Shown: positions 1-5,266, numbered from the stretch's first letter. The stretch is DNA of 5,266 nucleotides from CAISDH01 sp964398805 (GCA_964398805.1 CAYNNI010000077.1:1-5266), one strand, 5' to 3'. A program made the numbers and translations. The notes: generated by a model from the letters alone, not told the origin.

Positions 1-480
1 GCTGAAGACCGTCACGCCGTTGTAACCCGCTGCGCAGTAGACGTAGCCGTTGTACATCGTGCAGCTAGACAGATAGATGCTGAGCGGATAGGCGGTTGTC
101 GCGGTCCACGCGCCTACGCCGGTGCTCGACAGCGCTGCGTAGAAGGCCGCGCTGGTGACGGCACCGCCATAGATGCCGCCGATGCAGTAGATGTAGCCGC
201 TGTACGAAACGCACCCGTGGTAGTACACCGTGTTCGGATAAGAAGTTCCGGCAGTCCATGCTCCTACGCCGGTGCTGGATATTGCGGCGTAGTATACGTT
301 ACTAACCGCGGCGCCCCCAACGCAATAGTAATAGCCATTGTATGTTGCGCAGCTTGCAGCGTACACTGCCAGGGGATACGAGGTTCCGGCAGACCACGGA
401 CCCACGCCCGTTGCGGAGAGCGGGGCGAAGTAGACATTGTTGTATGTCGAGGCGCCGGTTCCGTCCATGCAGTAGATGTA
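1..480 (-). repeat. Kelch-like repeats in the surface protein (three full, one partial)
   Basis: Repeat starts, taken at the Y-x-Y-C motif, lie at bases 480, 333, 195 and 45, giving units of 49, 46 and 50 residues plus a cut fourth. The shared pattern is YxYC, then a Gly-rich turn (GG in units 2 and 3), then Y-x-A-x-(L/I)-S-x-T-G-V-G-x-W, then Y-P, then C-x-x-Y-x-G-Y leading into the next YxYC. The Gly pair, the aromatic after it and the spaced Trp are typical of Kelch blades, which form beta-propellers. Two Cys nine residues apart recur at each junction (357/366, 403/412, 453/462), probably a disulfide between neighbouring strands. A full propeller needs about five to seven blades, so more should lie beyond base 1. 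Confidence 0.8.
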
Positions 481-1419
481 CGGCACGCTGGTCGAGGTCG
501 TGGAGGTGGATGTGGTCGAGGTCGTGGAGGTGGATGTGCTGGTCGTTGAGGTGGATGTGGTCGAGGTCGTGGAGGTGGACTGGAAGGATACCGTGACTGT
601 GTTGCTGGCAGTACCGAATCTTGCCGTAACCAACACGGTGTTGGAGCCGGCTCCGCTGCCGCCCCAGACGTAGCTGAGGGCGTTGCCTGTGGTGTTCGTT
701 GTCGTTGTGGCTGGCTGGATATAGAAGATGGGGTTGTTCACGGAAAAGCTGACCGTCGCGCCTGCCAGCGGGAAGCCTGAAAGCTTGACCGTTGCGTAGA
801 GCGGATCCTGCGAAGATCCTGTGTTCTGCGTGGCGTTCCTCGCGGAGACCGATATGAAGTATGCAGATGCCGCAGCGGGCACGGGCTCAGCATGGGTGGT
901 GAAAGTGCCGGTATAGGTCTGGACAGGGACGCCGACGCAGCTCTTGGTCGTGACGTAGTTGTTGACCAGGCCGCAGTACGTCGCGTTCAGGTACATGGAC
1001 CCGCTGGCAAGGACGCCCAGGGGCACGTTCACGGACAGGGCGTTGGTGGCGCAGATCATTGTGCCTCCGGAAAGCACGAAGCTCGGGGTGCACGGAAATG
1101 TTGTCGTGTTCTTGTTGTTGATGCTGACGTAGACCACTGGCGTGTTTATCGGGAAGGGCTGGGAGTTGATGAGGTAAAGCGAAAGGGTGGTCACCTTCGT
1201 GATGGAGTTGGTGCCGAGGACTATGTCGCTGCAGGTTATTCCGCTTGCGAACGAGCACGTGCCCGGGATTGACGAGAGCGGAAAGGTCGAGTAAGCGTAG
1301 ACGAGCGCAACGACAATGGTGACTATCAGTATCGCCCAACCGTAGGTGGTGAGGAACTCTATCGCGGACTGCGCGGTTCTTTTGGATTCGCGGCAGCCTC
1401 GGCGTCTTGGGGAGGGCAC
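1..1419 (-). CDS. Pilin-anchored surface protein with Ser/Thr linker and Kelch-like repeats (3' end outside window)
   Basis: An uninterrupted frame of 473 codons runs from GTG 1419 off the left edge. GTG is the only start between an in-frame TGA at 1431-1429 and the hydrophobic segment. Residues 1-16 form a basic leader (RRR at 5-7, KR at 13-14). Q17-F22 reads QSAIEF, close to the QxSxEF processing motif of archaeal class III pilins, so cleavage before Q17 by an EppA-like prepilin peptidase is likely. A membrane helix follows (about 29-43). Residues 47-190 are beta-rich and polar, with Cys at 55, 63, 110, 123, 149 and 161. Residues about 193-280 resemble a bacterial Ig-like (Big_1) domain. 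Residues 281-311 are only Ser and Thr, and from 314 Kelch-like repeats begin. Several N-x-S/T sequons suggest glycosylation. I infer an extracellular, membrane- or pilus-anchored adhesin or binding protein; the ligand is unknown. The frame is certain, the domain names less so. Confidence 0.88.
   Translation of the reverse strand, partial: MPSPRRRGCRESKRTAQSAIEFLTTYGWAILIVTIVVALVYAYSTFPLSSIPGTCSFASGITCSDIVLGTNSITKVTTLSLYLINSQPFPINTPVVYVSINNKNTTTFPCTPSFVLSGGTMICATNALSVNVPLGVLASGSMYLNATYCGLVNNYVTTKSCVGVPVQTYTGTFTTHAEPVPAAASAYFISVSARNATQNTGSSQDPLYATVKLSGFPLAGATVSFSVNNPIFYIQPATTTTNTTGNALSYVWGGSGAGSNTVLVTARFGTASNTVTVSFQSTSTTSTTSTSTTSTSTSTTSTTSTSTTSTSVPYIYCMDGTGASTYNNVYFAPLSATGVGPWSAGTSYPLAVYAASCATYNGYYYCVGGAAVSNVYYAAISSTGVGAWTAGTSYPNTVYYHGCVSYSGYIYCIGGIYGGAVTSAAFYAALSSTGVGAWTATTAYPLSIYLSSCTMYNGYVYCAAGYNGVTVFS
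487..579 (-). repeat. Tandem 24/21/24/24-bp repeat encoding a pure Ser/Thr linker
   Basis: On the coding (minus) strand four units each begin TCCACCTC, at 579, 555, 534 and 510, with lengths 24, 21, 24 and 24 bp. The second unit is shortened and diverged; the others are nearly identical. They encode residues 281-311, every one Ser or Thr. Such segments are usually extended, O-glycosylated stalks that separate a membrane anchor from a distal domain, which fits the position between the Ig-like domain and the Kelch repeats. Unit lengths are multiples of three, so gain or loss of a unit would change stalk length without breaking the frame. Confidence 0.9.
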
Positions 1420-1446
1420 ACTATCAGTTCATAGATGCTGTGAAAG

Positions 1447-1455
1447 TCTTAAAGG
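1447..1455 (-). promoter_or_regulatory. Possible TATA box for the surface-protein gene
   Basis: The minus strand reads CCTTTAAGA inside the 46-nt gap between the pyrG stop and the GTG start at 1419. The centre, about 1450, predicts transcription starting near 1425 and a leader of only about six bases. No Shine-Dalgarno-like sequence lies before the GTG. The match to an archaeal TATA box is modest, so readthrough from pyrG is an alternative. Confidence 0.4.
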
Positions 1456-1465
1456 CTTGCGTAGC

Positions 1466-3175
1466 CTACTGCGCGCCGCGCTTCTGCATGGACGCGTTGA
1501 CCAGCCCGAGGAAAAGCGGCGCCGGATCCAGCGGCCTGGACTTGAACTCCGGATGCGACTGCGTCGCCACGAAGAACGGGTGGTCGCGCAGCTCGAGGAA
1601 CTCCATGAGCTTGCCGTCAGGCGACCGGCCTGAGAAGACCATTCCGCCTTTCTCCAGCGCAGGTATGTATTTGGCGTTGACCTCGTACCTATGCCTGTGC
1701 CTTTCCGAGATCTGCTCGCGGCCGTAAAGGCGCCTCACTAGCGTATCCGGGGCGAGGACTGCCTGGTACGCGCCGCGCCTCATGGTTCCGCCGTATCTGG
1801 ACTGCTGCACTACATCCACCTGCTCGGGAATGAGATCTATGACCGGGCATGCGGCGTCGGCGTCGAATTCGGTCGAGCCCGCATCGGACAGGTTGCATAC
1901 GTTGCGCGAGAATTCCACAACGGCAAGCTGCATGCCAAGGCACAGGCCGAGAAAAGGCAGCTTGTTTTCCCTTGCGTGCTTTATCGCGGCGATCTTGCCC
2001 TCCACGCCGCGCCTTCCGAACCCGCCAGGGACGATCAGGCCGTCTACGTCTTTCAGCGCGTCGCCTACAACAAGCTTCCCGTCCTCGATGTCTGTGGACT
2101 CTATCCATTTGATGCGGGCATGCGCGCCGGCATAAGGGGCGGAATTCTCTAGCGCCTTCGCTATGCTAAGGTATGAATCGTGCACGTGCGTGTACTTGCC
2201 CACTACGCCTATCGTGACCTCCTTGCCCGCTGACCTGGCCTTGCGCGCGAACTCGGCCCAGCGCTCGAAGCCTGAGCCGTCGCCCGGCTTTGGCGCCAGC
2301 TTCAGCACGTCGAACACCGCGCGGTCCATCCCGGCCTCGCGAAGCATCAGGGGTATGTCGTACACCGTGCTTAGATCCCAAAGGTTGTATATCCTGCTTA
2401 CGTCGACGTCCGCGGCAAGGCTTATCTTCTGCTTCACGCCCATGCCTATCTGGTTCTCCGACCTGCACACTATGAGATCTGGCCTTATGCCCTGCTCCAA
2501 CAGCAGCCTGACGCCGAGCTGCGCGGGCTTGCTCTTGGACTCGCCCAGCAAGCGGGGCTCGAGTATGTACGTGACGTTGACTGCGCAGAAGTTGGCGTCG
2601 CCCTCCTCGTGCTTGAGCTCGCGCATTGCCTCTATGAAGTATGCGTTCTCCAGGTCGCCGATCGTGCCGCCGACCTCCACGAGCACTATGTCGGCGCCGG
2701 ACTCCATCGCAAGCTCGCGGAGGAAGCGCTTTATCTCCCCGGTGACATGAGGTATGAACTGCACATCCCTGCCCATGTAGCCGCCTGCGCGCTCCTTGTC
2801 CACTATGCCTTTGAACACCTTGCCTGCTGTCAGGTAGTTGGAGCTGGACAGGCTCTTGTTAAGGCTGCGCTCGTAGCTGCCCAGGTCAAGGTCGCACTCG
2901 GTGCCGTCGTCGAGCACGAAGACCTCGCCGTGCCTGTAGGGGTTGAGCGTCCCGGCATCGTAATTGAGGTAGCCGTCGAACTTTATCGGCGCGACGTTGA
3001 AGCCGTGGCAGCTCAGCAGCGTCCCCAGGCTGCTGGAGAAAGTGCCCTTGCCCACGCCGGACATCACGCTGCCTATCACTATGACGTACTTCGCCTTGCC
3101 GACCTCGTAGTTTTCCGGCACGGAGAGAAAGAACTCGGCTTCCACCGACTTCTCCGAGAGTGAAGCGGCAGCCAT
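1466..3175 (-). CDS. pyrG: CTP synthase (glutamine-hydrolysing)
   Basis: Converts UTP to CTP using ATP and glutamine, the last step of de novo pyrimidine nucleotide synthesis, in the cytoplasm. The 569-residue product has both domains. In the N-terminal amidoligase, residues 39-45 (SGVGKGT) form the P-loop, KFDGYLN is at 65-71, HGEVFVLDDG at 82-91, EVGGTIGD at 167-174 and the UTP-binding KSKPAQ at 214-219. In the C-terminal class I glutamine amidotransferase, GGFGRRG is at 384-390, the nucleophile C412 sits in GLCLGMQ, and H541 and E543 (SHPEF) complete the triad. All key catalytic residues are present. ATG 3175 is chosen because a TATA box lies about 25 nt upstream; an in-frame GTG at 3181 would add two residues. 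About 26 residues precede the usual N-terminus (KYVIVIG), so the protein is somewhat longer than the common 530-550. It follows the ATPase gene by 21 nt without overlap. Confidence 0.97.
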   Translation of the reverse strand: MAAASLSEKSVEAEFFLSVPENYEVGKAKYVIVIGSVMSGVGKGTFSSSLGTLLSCHGFNVAPIKFDGYLNYDAGTLNPYRHGEVFVLDDGTECDLDLGSYERSLNKSLSSSNYLTAGKVFKGIVDKERAGGYMGRDVQFIPHVTGEIKRFLRELAMESGADIVLVEVGGTIGDLENAYFIEAMRELKHEEGDANFCAVNVTYILEPRLLGESKSKPAQLGVRLLLEQGIRPDLIVCRSENQIGMGVKQKISLAADVDVSRIYNLWDLSTVYDIPLMLREAGMDRAVFDVLKLAPKPGDGSGFERWAEFARKARSAGKEVTIGVVGKYTHVHDSYLSIAKALENSAPYAGAHARIKWIESTDIEDGKLVVGDALKDVDGLIVPGGFGRRGVEGKIAAIKHARENKLPFLGLCLGMQLAVVEFSRNVCNLSDAGSTEFDADAACPVIDLIPEQVDVVQQSRYGGTMRRGAYQAVLAPDTLVRRLYGREQISERHRHRYEVNAKYIPALEKGGMVFSGRSPDGKLMEFLELRDHPFFVATQSHPEFKSRPLDPAPLFLGLVNASMQKRGAQ

Positions 3176-3196
3176 GAACACAAATGGAGCACAAAG

Positions 3197-3204
3197 TTAA
3201 TATA
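3197..3204 (-). promoter_or_regulatory. TATA box for pyrG, overlapping the end of the ATPase gene
   Basis: The minus strand reads TATATTAA, a strong archaeal TATA-box match, whose last bases are the TAA stop of the upstream ATPase gene. Its centre is about 25 nt before ATG 3175, the normal TATA-to-start distance in archaea. Transcription would thus begin at or next to the ATG and give a leaderless mRNA, which fits the absence of a Shine-Dalgarno sequence in the 21-nt gap. Confidence 0.65.
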
Positions 3205-4981
3205 CTGCTATTAGGCTTTTTAGCGAGTCTTGGAGACGCTCCATCGACGCCTTAAGGTCTTCCGCGTTGAGAACGAGCACCTGCTCGCCCTCGAAGTAGC
3301 GCTGGTAGAACGCGTGAGCGCGGGCATTGGTGAACACCGCGACGAGCGCGTAGTCGCGCTTCCTCGACTTTATCATCGTGGCGCTTTCGCGGAGCCGCTT
3401 CGCCCCCGTCTCGTATTCCAGCGCGATCCTCTTGCCTCCGGAAAGCACGACTATGTCTGGCCCGCGAGAGTTGTCCATGACGTAGTTGCGTATTCCCAGC
3501 GAACCCAGCATCGAGTGCATCTTCGCTACATAGACCTCGTGCTCTATTCCGGGTGACTTCCTGTGCGGCATGATCCACGTCTCGTCATTTCCGTCGCACC
3601 TGACATCCAGCCTGTCGAGCGTGCGATCCGAGACTGCGCTGTCGAGGTCCTGCGTGGAGAAACGCTTCGCTAGTTCGCCGTACTGCTGTGGCTGCTTTGA
3701 GACGGAGCGCAGGCTGCCTTCCTTGCCTGGAAGGCTGGATCGGTGCATCGCGGCTGCGCCCAGCCGCTCCTCCAGATCTTGCATGCTTGGCGTCCTGACC
3801 ACCATGGGATCGCGCATGCCGCAGCTCAGCACCACCGCCTCGTGCTGCCGCAGCGAACGCAGCCTCTCCCTGATGGCATCGGCGCGCAGGGGGTCGCCGC
3901 CGGAGAGGAGCCTCGTGACATAGCCCGCCTCGGAGGGCTCGCGGGAATAGAACGCGACGATGCTGGAGGCGTTGGCGATTATCTGCCTGTCCAGGCCGCT
4001 CGCGGCGTGGGTGACTATTATGATGCCGAAGCCGTATTTCCTGCCCTCTTCGATAAGGCCGCGTATCACCGCGCTGCTGGAGGCGCCTGCGCCGGTCAGG
4101 AACTGGACCTCGTCTATCGCGATGTACGTGCTGAGCCCCCGCTCCCTTGTGCTCGCGTGCATCTGGAGGTAGAGCCGGCGCAGGAGCTCGCCTATGTATA
4201 TGACCTGGGCCTCTCTGCTCTTCATCCCGGACAGCGAGAAAGACGTTATTCCGCGGCCTATGGACTCCGAGCTTATCTCGCCCGCGGAGAACGCTGTGGT
4301 GTTGAGCAGGGAGAGCCTGTCCTGCAGGTGAAGTAGCGCGTTCCTCTCGCCTACGCTCTTCGCGTTGCGCACGAAAACCTGCAACTCTGAAAGGAGGTCT
4401 CGTATCGTGGGCGTCCTGTCAAGAGACGTGGCTGACCTGCCCTGGGCGCCCGACTTCCGGTACGTGTACCAGAGGCACTGGCTCAGCTTCGTGGCCTGTA
4501 TGTAGCCCAGCGAGTACACGCTCCTGAAGAGGTGGGTGAGCTCGGAGATGCGCTCAGACACGCTCGCGCCCGCAAGCTCCAGGAGGTTTATGCCGGAGTA
4601 GCGCGCATCGTGGGCAGTCCCGCCGAGCGCGCGCACAAGCCCCTCGTGCTCATTCTGAGCGTCGAAGACGATGCAGGGTATGCGCGCCGATGCGAGATCT
4701 GCAAGCATGTGCTTGAACAGAGAGCTCTTGCCGAACCCGCTCATGCCGGCTATGACTATGTGCGGATTCGGCTCCGTACTCGGCCTTATGCACAGCCTGG
4801 AGCGCACGCGCTTCCAGGCAAAGCCAGGGATGCTGGCAGCGCTGACGCCCGCGGGGGAGTTCCTGAAGAAAAGCCTGCCGCAGGGCCGCAACACCGAGAG
4901 GGCATCGCCCACATAAAGTCCCGGCGCTGCCGGGCGCCGCCGCAGAAATATCGAGCCTAGTCTTTCTAAAAAATCCATCAT
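3197..4981 (-). CDS. HerA/VirB4-like P-loop ATPase with probable C-terminal PD-(D/E)XK nuclease domain
   Basis: The product has 594 residues from the tandem ATG at 4981; the second ATG (4978) is equally possible. Walker A is GMSGFGKS at 79-86 in the context PHIVIAGMSGFGKSS, followed by VFDAQNEHE at 105-113, where HerA-type proteins have a conserved acidic motif. Walker B is YIAIDE at 286-291. RKYGFGIIIVTHAASGLD at 314-331 matches the HerA/VirB4 pattern of a strand ending in a polar sensor residue. These support a hexameric DNA- or protein-pumping ATPase of the FtsK/HerA superfamily. Residues about 400-475 form a polar linker. From 478, a helix with E480 and H481 leads to GPDIVV (507-512) and IALEYETGAK (519-528), the PD...ExE...K layout of a restriction-endonuclease-like fold. 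The nuclease assignment is inference from this motif. No membrane segment or signal peptide is visible. Conjugative or secretion ATPase is the main alternative for the first domain. Confidence 0.85.
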   Translation of the reverse strand: MMDFLERLGSIFLRRRPAAPGLYVGDALSVLRPCGRLFFRNSPAGVSAASIPGFAWKRVRSRLCIRPSTEPNPHIVIAGMSGFGKSSLFKHMLADLASARIPCIVFDAQNEHEGLVRALGGTAHDARYSGINLLELAGASVSERISELTHLFRSVYSLGYIQATKLSQCLWYTYRKSGAQGRSATSLDRTPTIRDLLSELQVFVRNAKSVGERNALLHLQDRLSLLNTTAFSAGEISSESIGRGITSFSLSGMKSREAQVIYIGELLRRLYLQMHASTRERGLSTYIAIDEVQFLTGAGASSSAVIRGLIEEGRKYGFGIIIVTHAASGLDRQIIANASSIVAFYSREPSEAGYVTRLLSGGDPLRADAIRERLRSLRQHEAVVLSCGMRDPMVVRTPSMQDLEERLGAAAMHRSSLPGKEGSLRSVSKQPQQYGELAKRFSTQDLDSAVSDRTLDRLDVRCDGNDETWIMPHRKSPGIEHEVYVAKMHSMLGSLGIRNYVMDNSRGPDIVVLSGGKRIALEYETGAKRLRESATMIKSRKRDYALVAVFTNARAHAFYQRYFEGEQVLVLNAEDLKASMERLQDSLKSLIAVY

Positions 4982-4990
4982 ATCGCCTCG
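4982..4990 (-). promoter_or_regulatory. Possible ribosome binding site of the ATPase gene
   Basis: The minus strand reads CGAGGCGAT directly before ATGATG. GAGG (4989-4986) leaves four bases before the first ATG and seven before the second, so the second ATG (4978) has the better spacing. If transcription starts near 4982, as the TATA box predicts, this site would not be in the mRNA, so its use is uncertain. Confidence 0.4.
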
Positions 4991-5002
4991 GAAGAGCAAC
5001 TG

Positions 5003-5011
5003 CTTTAAAAG
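5003..5011. promoter_or_regulatory. Near-palindromic TATA box between divergent tRNA-Ser and ATPase genes
   Basis: CTTTAAAAG reads as CTTTTAAAG on the other strand, an archaeal TATA-box match both ways. Its centre (5007) is 25 nt before the tRNA 5' end at 5032 and 26 nt before the ATPase ATG at 4981, the usual distance to an archaeal transcription start in both directions. No second TATA candidate is visible in the 50-nt gap, so one element probably serves both, or the minus gene uses a weaker unrecognised site. Confidence 0.65.
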
Positions 5012-5069
5012 GAAGGCAGCCATACTACAATGCCAGGGTGGCGGAATCTGGTAACGCGTACGCCTGGAG

Positions 5070-5081
5070 ATGATACCTGCA
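5070..5081 (+). other. tRNA intron 1, canonical position 37/38 (12 nt)
   Basis: The anticodon loop has 19 nt instead of 7. A bulge-helix-bulge fold places the cuts at 5069/5070 and 5081/5082. The 3-nt bulges are 5068-5070 and 5080-5082. The four-pair central helix is 5064-5067 (CTGG) with 5076-5079 (CCTG), containing one T-T mismatch. Removing ATGATACCTGCA restores a 7-nt loop with U33 and a purine at 37. The tRNA-splicing endonuclease should cut here; the mismatch and the almost absent inner helix make it a relaxed motif. Confidence 0.85.
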
Positions 5082-5114
5082 AGCGTATGGCTCTTTGAGC
5101 CTCCTGGGTTCAAA

Positions 5115-5130
5115 AGCATTATGCTGAATA
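5115..5130 (+). other. tRNA intron 2, non-canonical position 59/60 in the T-loop (16 nt)
   Basis: The T-loop has 23 nt instead of 7. A complete bulge-helix-bulge forms. The outer helix is the T stem, the central helix is TTCA (5109-5112) with TGAA (5125-5128), and the bulges are 5113-5115 and 5129-5131. The inner helix is GCA (5116-5118) with TGC (5122-5124) around a TTA loop. Cuts at 5114/5115 and 5130/5131 remove AGCATTATGCTGAATA and leave the T-loop TTCAAAT, which matches the consensus. Introns away from 37/38 usually need a broad-specificity splicing endonuclease. Confidence 0.88.
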
Positions 5131-5154
5131 TCCCAGCCCTGGCGTGGTGTTTTG

Positions 5155-5266
5155 ATGGCTGAACAAAAAAAACAAGTGCGCAATGATTCGAGGAATGCCG
5201 AAGGAAAAGAGACGAGCATTGTCAGAATAGCAGGAAAGGACGTGAGCGGCAGCTACAGCATAGAGA
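5155..5266 (+). CDS. rps13: Small ribosomal subunit protein uS13 (5' part only)
   Basis: Component of the 30S head that contacts the large subunit and P-site tRNA. Only 37 codons are in the window. After a charged leader of 22 residues comes IVRIAGKDVSGSYSIE, the start of archaeal S13, where (L/I)VRIAGxDxxG is characteristic. The leader is longer than usual for archaeal S13 and rich in Lys, Gln and Asn. ATG 5155 is preceded by GGTG (5146-5149) at five-base spacing, a common archaeal Shine-Dalgarno form. The gene begins 10 nt after the tRNA, so both probably share a transcript. In archaea S13 usually heads the rps13-rps4-rps11-rpoD cluster, so those genes are expected to the right. Confidence 0.85.
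   Translation, partial: MAEQKKQVRNDSRNAEGKETSIVRIAGKDVSGSYSIE

Larger units (their letters stand above)
5032..5144 (+). tRNA. tRNA-Ser(GGA) with two introns
   Basis: The 113-nt gene folds into a complete class II tRNA once two introns (5070-5081 and 5115-5130) are removed, giving 85 nt. The acceptor stem GCCAGGG (5032-5038) pairs perfectly with CCCTGGC (5137-5143). The D stem is GCG/CGC (5041-5043/5055-5057), with GG at 5050-5051 in the loop. The anticodon stem is TACGC/GCGTA (5059-5063/5083-5087). The long variable arm has the stem GGCTC/GAGCC (5089-5093/5097-5101), and the T stem is CTGGG/CCCAG (5104-5108/5132-5136). The spliced anticodon loop is CTGGAGA with anticodon GGA, reading UCC and UCU. 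G at 5144 is the discriminator expected for serine. CCA is not encoded and must be added after processing. Leucine was considered because of the long variable arm, but no Leu anticodon fits after U33. Confidence 0.93.

Noticed and set aside
487..579. CRISPR array
   Set aside because: The repeats are contiguous without unique spacers and are in-frame coding sequence.
476..673. Plus-strand frame rich in Val, Glu and Asp repeats
   Set aside because: It is the mirror of the Ser/Thr repeat. The minus strand holds an uninterrupted 473-codon frame with recognisable domains over the same bases.
887..1339. 150-codon minus-strand frame and 126-codon plus-strand frame in this area
   Set aside because: Both are out of frame with the pilin-type protein, which has a signal motif, a membrane helix and repeats. 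The others show only biased Arg/His-rich or Gly/Ala-rich composition.
2163..2750. 195-codon plus-strand frame inside pyrG, and similar long plus-strand frames at 2609-3163 and 3743-4336
   Set aside because: High GC leaves few stops antisense to real genes. They lie opposite conserved CTP synthase and ATPase motifs and have no recognisable features.
3176..3181. GTG 3181 as pyrG start
   Set aside because: It would lie upstream of the transcription start predicted by the TATA box and adds only two residues; ATG 3175 fits better.
4982..5119. Extension of the ATPase frame by 46 residues to an upstream start at 5119
   Set aside because: The extension runs antisense through the tRNA and the TATA box, and its residues show no family features. 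ATG 4981 follows the promoter and a purine-rich site.
5108..5132. Alternative T-loop splice with an 18-nt intron (5114-5131)
   Set aside because: It uses a G-U pair and leaves a 5-nt T-loop. The 16-nt intron has perfect pairing and restores TTCAAAT.
5032..5144. Reading the tRNA as leucine
   Set aside because: A GAG anticodon would need G at position 33. GGA keeps U33, and the G discriminator at 5144 fits serine.

Overview
The window looks like a chromosomal segment of a DPANN-type archaeon, most plausibly of the Micrarchaeota/ARMAN kind; the lineage is an inference. The evidence is a tRNA gene interrupted by two tiny bulge-helix-bulge introns, a start of archaeal-type ribosomal protein uS13, archaeal TATA boxes placed about 25 nt before start codons, and a surface protein with an archaeal pilin-type N-terminus (QSAIEF followed by a hydrophobic helix). 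GC content is clearly above 50 percent in the genes and drops at the promoters.

Layout. The minus strand carries three consecutive genes. Bases 4981-3197 encode a HerA/VirB4-like P-loop ATPase with what looks like a PD-(D/E)XK nuclease domain at its C-terminus. Bases 3175-1466 encode CTP synthase (pyrG). Bases 1419-1 encode the first 473 residues of a pilin-anchored surface protein that runs off the left edge. That protein has a 31-residue pure Ser/Thr linker and Kelch-like repeats. Its frame starts with GTG and has no stop in the window, so a closed-ORF search misses it. The plus strand carries tRNA-Ser(GGA) at 5032-5144 and, 10 nt after it, the start of rps13 (5155 to the right edge). There is no gene-free stretch over 300 bases.

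How the parts relate. The tRNA/rps13 unit and the ATPase gene are transcribed divergently from a 50-nt gap. Its single near-palindromic TATA element lies about 25 nt from both the tRNA 5' end and the ATPase ATG. pyrG seems to have its own TATA box overlapping the last codons of the ATPase gene, exactly where a leaderless mRNA would begin at ATG 3175. The surface-protein gene has a weaker TATA-like site in the 46-nt gap after pyrG. The three minus-strand genes therefore look like neighbours with separate promoters rather than one functional operon: DNA processing, pyrimidine nucleotide synthesis and cell surface.

Most notable: the two-intron tRNA-Ser, with one intron in the T-loop, and the ATPase-nuclease fusion.
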